From contig ARYC01000187.1 of NCBI GenBank assembly GCA_000711775.1, positions 1 through 64,000 on the forward strand: 64,000 bases of DNA. The letters run 5' to 3'. Position numbers and translations under genes: made by a program. Numbering within the stretch: position 1 is the stretch's first letter; each line of letters opens with the position of its first letter. The notes beneath the pieces are model-generated. The model searched no databases, was not told the DNA's origin, and worked only from the letters and a program-made list of their open reading frames with translations. Below, piece by piece: positions 59,844 to 64,000 of this stretch. Source of the DNA: Oxytricha trifallax. Lineage: Eukaryota; Ciliophora; Spirotrichea; Sporadotrichida; Oxytrichidae.

Positions 59844-62800
59844 TCATTAATTATTATTTGTAATTACACTATTATCCTCAATTGAATAATCTTCACTTTA
59901 ACTACTCTCAATTTGTTCTATTTTCATGAATTAATCAATCTTTTTGAGTTCATCTTCGTCATCAACTATATTTAAAACCCCAAAACCCCTGAATTAGATG
60001 TTTGAGTGATATTTTATAAGGGTACTTTATTGATTAAATTTAAAAAGCTCAGGTTAAAGTGGAGATTATTATGTTTTTAACTAAAATTAGGGTATTTTTA
60101 TGATAATCTATTTAACATTTTGCTTAATCTGTATCAATAAGTATTAATATAGATATTTAATGAGTTCTCACTTATGAAGCAATTTTAAATATTAATGGCA
60201 TCTTTTAAATTATATTATTATGTTGAAAATTCGCAATAAAATTCATTTTAAAATGTATTAAAAATTAAATGAATATAGATTTTCCGAAGATTTTTTAATT
60301 ATTTTAATCAATAAACTTTTGCTCTATCTCTTTATTTTAACTTCGATAGAAATTTAAAAGTGGTTTAAATATAAAAACAGACAACTGAAAAATTATTATA
60401 TCCCAAAAAAGTAAATTAGACCTCAAAATTTTACAATGTCTTAATTTAATTCATAATAAAGTATCAGAGAATCGAGGAATTATAAAACAATGCAAGCATT
60501 AAATAATAGTAGTTACTAGATTATTTAACGACTTTAGATTCATATTTGTTCCGACCGAGACCCGTACCCCCCCGTATCCCTCTTCTAAAAAATACCCCCT
60601 TCACACCCGTACCCCCCATAAAATCCCCCATTTCATATGAAATTTTTTATCTGCGCAGTCTGAATCGATTTCCTTCATGACATCTCGTCATCATTTATAG
60701 ATAATTTTTATATGAAATAGAATAAATTTTTGAAAATTTATTCTTTGCTTAATAACCCATAATAGCATATTAATTTAATTTTTTTTAATTTTTCAACGCT
60801 TGCCACTATTTTTTTAGTACATACCCTCATAGGAAATTATTTATTTTATGAGTAACACATTGATAAACATAATTTTATTTTAAAATGATAATTATTTATA
60901 AAGTACTTGTTATAATTCTTAATATCTTTGGGTAATGGCCCCCTGCGATGGGCCGCTAAAAGTTTTTTCTATATTTTTCTTAAATGTTCTAAAAATCATT
61001 AAAACATCAAAGTAATTTGTCATAAGTCATTAATAAGCTCCCTTATGACTTATAAAAGCAGTCTATAACAACAAAAAATATAATAACTTTTATCAATAAC
61101 ATCATAAAATACATTCAATTTTGAAATAATATTACTAATTTTATTAAATATTTTATGATTATTATATTTATTTTTTCACAAATTTATATTCTAATATCAT
61201 GATTAAATGTTATAATTGCGACAAAACATTAATGATTTATGTAATCTTATAGATCATTATGCTAAATGATTGTATTTGTCGCATTTATAACATTTAATCA
61301 TGATATTAGAATATAAATTTGTGAAAAAATAAATATAATAATCATAAAATATTTAAAAAAATTAGCAATATTATTTCAAAATTGAATGTATTTTATGATG
61401 TTATTGATAAAAGTTATTATATTTTTTGTTGTTATAGACTGCTTTTATAAGTCATAAGGGAGCTTATTAATGACTTATGACAAATTACTTTGATGTTTTA
61501 ATGATTTTTAGAACATTTAAGAAAAATATAGAAAAAACTTTAAGCGGCCCATCGCAGGGGGCATTACCCAAAGATATTAAGAATTATAACAAGTACTTTA
61601 TAAATAATTATCATTTTAAAATAAAATTATGTTTATCAATGTGTTACTCATAAAATAAATAATTTCCTATGAGAGTATGTACTCAAAAAATAATGGCGAG
61701 CGTTGAAAAATTAAAAAATGAAATTAATATGCTATTATGGGTTATTAAGCAAAGAATAAATTTTCAAAAATTTATGATATTTCATATAAAAAATTATCTA
61801 TATATGATGACGAGATGTCATGAAGGAAATCGATTCAGACTGCGAGGATACAAAATTTCATATGAAATGGGGGATTTTATGGGGGGTACGGGGGGGAGGT
61901 TCGGGGGGGGTATGAGGGGTACGGGGGTACGGGTGTGAAGGGGGTATTTTTTAGAAGATGGGTACGGGGGGGTACGGGTCTCGGTCGGAACACATATTAA
62001 AATTCTTGTTTTAAATAATAAGTATATTATAGGGTAAATTCTAAAAACAAATTAAAAAAAGACATAATTAAATTGAATACAATGTCGATTTTAATTTTTT
62101 AACATAGTCATATATAGACAAGATAATACTTCAAAAATCAAACTATCGCTATCATTATTCTTATAATTTTAAATTAAGACAAATAAATATCAATAGTATG
62201 TAGGCATGAGTCTTTACTTAAACAATTAGATATTACTGCTACTAAGCTGTTTAATATTGACATTCTGTGACAGGATTTCATTCTGCAAAAAAATAATGAG
62301 TTCCCTTAGAAGCATATTTAGCTTTTACTTTAGATAACAAATTAGAATTTTACTCAAGAGATAAAACCCTTGATTAATTTTGAAAATTAAATCACTATAT
62401 TTCAAATAAAGGGGTTTTGGGGTTTGGATTTCCTCCTTAATTATCTTTAAATATAAATATCCAATTATTATTATAGAATTATTTTTAAGTAATAGTAATA
62501 AATTAATATCTTGCATCTGTGGTACAAAGATATCAATCTCACTACTATCCTAGCTATCTATATGTTGATCTTTTTGAAATTAGCTATCACCTCTCGTCAA
62601 CATTAATTGATCATCTGGATCTTAATCACTCATATTTTGATCCATATGATTGTTTACCCTGTCTGCAATGACATTTGTATTATAATTCTATTGGTGGTTG
62701 AATGGAGAAGTGTTTTATTATTAGTTACCCATTATTTAATCAAGCGACTGTTATTATTCAGATATCAATTGTAAAATGAGCTATTCTTGCAGCTTCAATC

Positions 62801-62894
62801 TCTCTAATTCATTAAAACTAGTTTTTTCTTTCAATATCACATCCATATATTACTACTCAATTTCTGTTCTTTTTTCTCGTAATTCTTTTGTCAT
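59844..62894 (-). CDS. Small coiled-coil protein split by a telomere-ended element
   Basis: ATG 62894 (MTKELREKRTEIEQQYMDVI) runs through a Gln-rich helical region to DSSEIDIFVPQMQDI (about 62520) and on in an AT-rich frame to 62426. A 2.45-kb element then intervenes. Coding resumes at about 59970 with VDDEDELKKIDQFMKIEQIE and ends TNNNQ-stop at 59844-59846. Removing 59975-62425 exactly joins KEEI-LNIVDDEDEL in frame. Whether the AT-rich part (62426-62510) is translated or lies in an intron is uncertain. Function is unknown. Confidence 0.55.
59975..62425. mobile_element. 2.45-kb non-autonomous element with telomeric (C4A4C4) inverted ends
   Basis: The left end reads AAACCCCAAAACCCCT and the right end is its exact inverse (AGGGGTTTTGGGGTTT). 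Weaker inverted similarity continues inward (gtgat..tttt). It lies within a gene whose frame closes when the element is removed. Its TBE-like ends but lack of TBE genes suggest a deletion derivative or MITE. More than half of it is a nested palindrome. Confidence 0.75.
60547..61992. mobile_element. 1446-bp palindromic element with CATATT duplication
   Basis: Arms 60547-61228 and 61271-61992 are inverted copies. The ends are TGTTCCGACCGAG..CTCGGTCGGAACA. CATATT flanks both sides (60541-60546 and 61993-61998). Near the ends are C-rich/G-rich (GTACGGGGG)-like repeats whose copy number differs between arms. A second pair of internal marks is gcccccTGCGATGGGCCGC near 60940 and 61550. No ORF of its own is recognised. 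Confidence 0.92.
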
Positions 62895-63862
62895 TTTAAA
62901 TTAATATTTATCAATTTAATATTTACTTTGAATTCTATATTTATGACGATAGTCAATTTGAATTTGAAATAAATGATAATTTTTAATCATATTCTTATTA
63001 ATGCTCTAACATAAATTTTAAATTAATTCAGTAATAAAAAGCTAACAGTCAATTAGATAATCTATAAAGTGAGGCAGGTGTATATGATTTAATAAAGAAT
63101 GTGATTGTTTATGAAAATTCTTAAAATAAATTAACTTTATGATAGTATATTAAGTTGCCAAATATTTACATTAAGTCTCCCCACTCTTAAAATAAATTAA
63201 GCATACATTAATAAATGAAATTATTATAGATAAAAGGAGTCATTAATGGTGTAGATAATTTAATAGATCTATTTAGGTTAAGATAGAAAATTACTAGGTT
63301 ACAATAATATAAGTTGCAAAGCTCATTTACAGTTCAGTTACGTCCCATCCACTCTAAGTTCATTATTTTATACATATATATAAATAATAATAAAACATTG
63401 TATAATTGCGTAAATATACTTATGAATTTTATATTTTAGTGGAAATTAAATAGAATTAAATTAGGGCATTAAATTTTCTTAACATAGAACTAAAATTTAA
63501 CTAGTCTTCATTATTGAAAGTTTAATTTTAGTATCTCAATAAAAAATGAATTTTTTATTAGATTAAGGATTTTTTATTGATTTAAATCCTAAATAAATTC
63601 GATTAATTTGCGACATATGACTAAATAAAACATATTAAGGAGATTTTTAATTTTCCTAAAGGCAAGCATTGTATTTTAGGTTTTATAGGTTAGCTTTATT
63701 ATATTTAATTTATATATTTTTAATAATTAATTTACATTTGAGCGTTAATACTTTGTATATTAAAGTGAAATGACTCTTTAGTGAGCGAAAAACTTTTGTT
63801 ATTATAGCATGTTCATTAATTATTCAACATTCAGATATTAATTACTGGAGATTATCTCTAAT
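62895..63862. other. AT-rich intergenic DNA
   Basis: No gene is seen between the start at 62894 and the stop at 63863. Confidence 0.5.
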
Positions 63863-64000
63863 TCAAGATTCCTATGTTGTCATAAGATATTCGTCGTCTT
63901 TTTAGTAGGTGAAATCCTCAAAATAAACTTTAGCTTTTTGTGAAGTCGTTAACTTATTTTAAATTGGAGATTCTACTGGAAGCTCATTCAAAAATGATCT
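63863..64000 (-). CDS. 3' end of a gene, partial
   Basis: The minus-strand frame enters from the right edge (SFLNELPVESP.. KVYFEDFTYQKDDEYLMTTQ) and stops at TGA 63863-63865. The open frame uses TAA/TAG as Gln and has protein-like composition. It is too short to assign. Confidence 0.4.

Overview
The window looks like germline (micronuclear) DNA of a hypotrich/spirotrich ciliate of the Oxytricha, Stylonychia or Tetmemena kind. The sequence is very AT-rich. Every recognisable gene uses TAA and TAG as sense codons (glutamine by family alignment), and TGA is the only stop. Introns are short GT..AG. Several mobile elements end in C4A4C4, the hypotrich telomere repeat. Coding regions are cut by short AT-rich segments bounded by small direct repeats; deleting such a segment together with one repeat copy restores the frame. 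This is the signature of internal eliminated sequences (IESs) with pointers.

Layout. 1-3.9 kb: tandem 1.35 kb repeats containing C4A4C4, then a 22-bp minisatellite. 4-6.4 kb: AT-rich DNA with a decayed reading frame. 6.4-10.9 kb: one complete telomere-bearing (TBE-type) transposon with terminal inverted repeats, an ATT target duplication and three decayed genes. 11-13.2 kb: glycine cleavage H protein, interrupted by 1.16 kb. 13.35-13.77 kb: a foldback element. 14.6-25.1 kb: three coiled-coil genes, two of them adjacent paralogues. 25.2-28.6 kb: small genes of unknown function. 28.8-32.5 kb: an unknown minus-strand gene split by a 797-bp foldback element. 32.7-34.0 kb: a MYST histone acetyltransferase. 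34.1-37.0 kb: a low-complexity gene. 37.3-38.5 kb: SNF5. 38.6-52.3 kb: a giant USP9X/fat-facets-type ubiquitin hydrolase. 52.3-55.1 kb: Q/N-rich genes. 56.0-57.2 kb: ANP32. 57.6-59.5 kb: PP2A B56. 59.8-62.9 kb: a small gene split by a telomere-ended element that itself carries a nested 1.45-kb palindrome. 63.9-64.0 kb: the 3' end of another gene.

The most striking feature is the ubiquitin-hydrolase locus. The N-terminal part lies on the plus strand (38.6-41.2 kb) and the rest on the minus strand (52.3-41.3 kb), tail to tail. The 11-bp string CATCATTAAAA sits at the end of the plus block and, inverted, at the start of the minus block. Joining at that string gives an uninterrupted frame in the residue order known for USP9X. 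I read this as one scrambled gene with an inverted block, needing inversion during macronuclear development. A second 11-bp pointer pair on the minus strand brackets a 1.8-kb eliminated segment that carries transposon-like reading frames.

The chromatin and signalling genes (MYST, SNF5, ANP32, B56, USP) are unrelated nanochromosome-type loci that happen to be neighbours; nothing suggests an operon. All assignments come from reading translations by eye. No database search was made.
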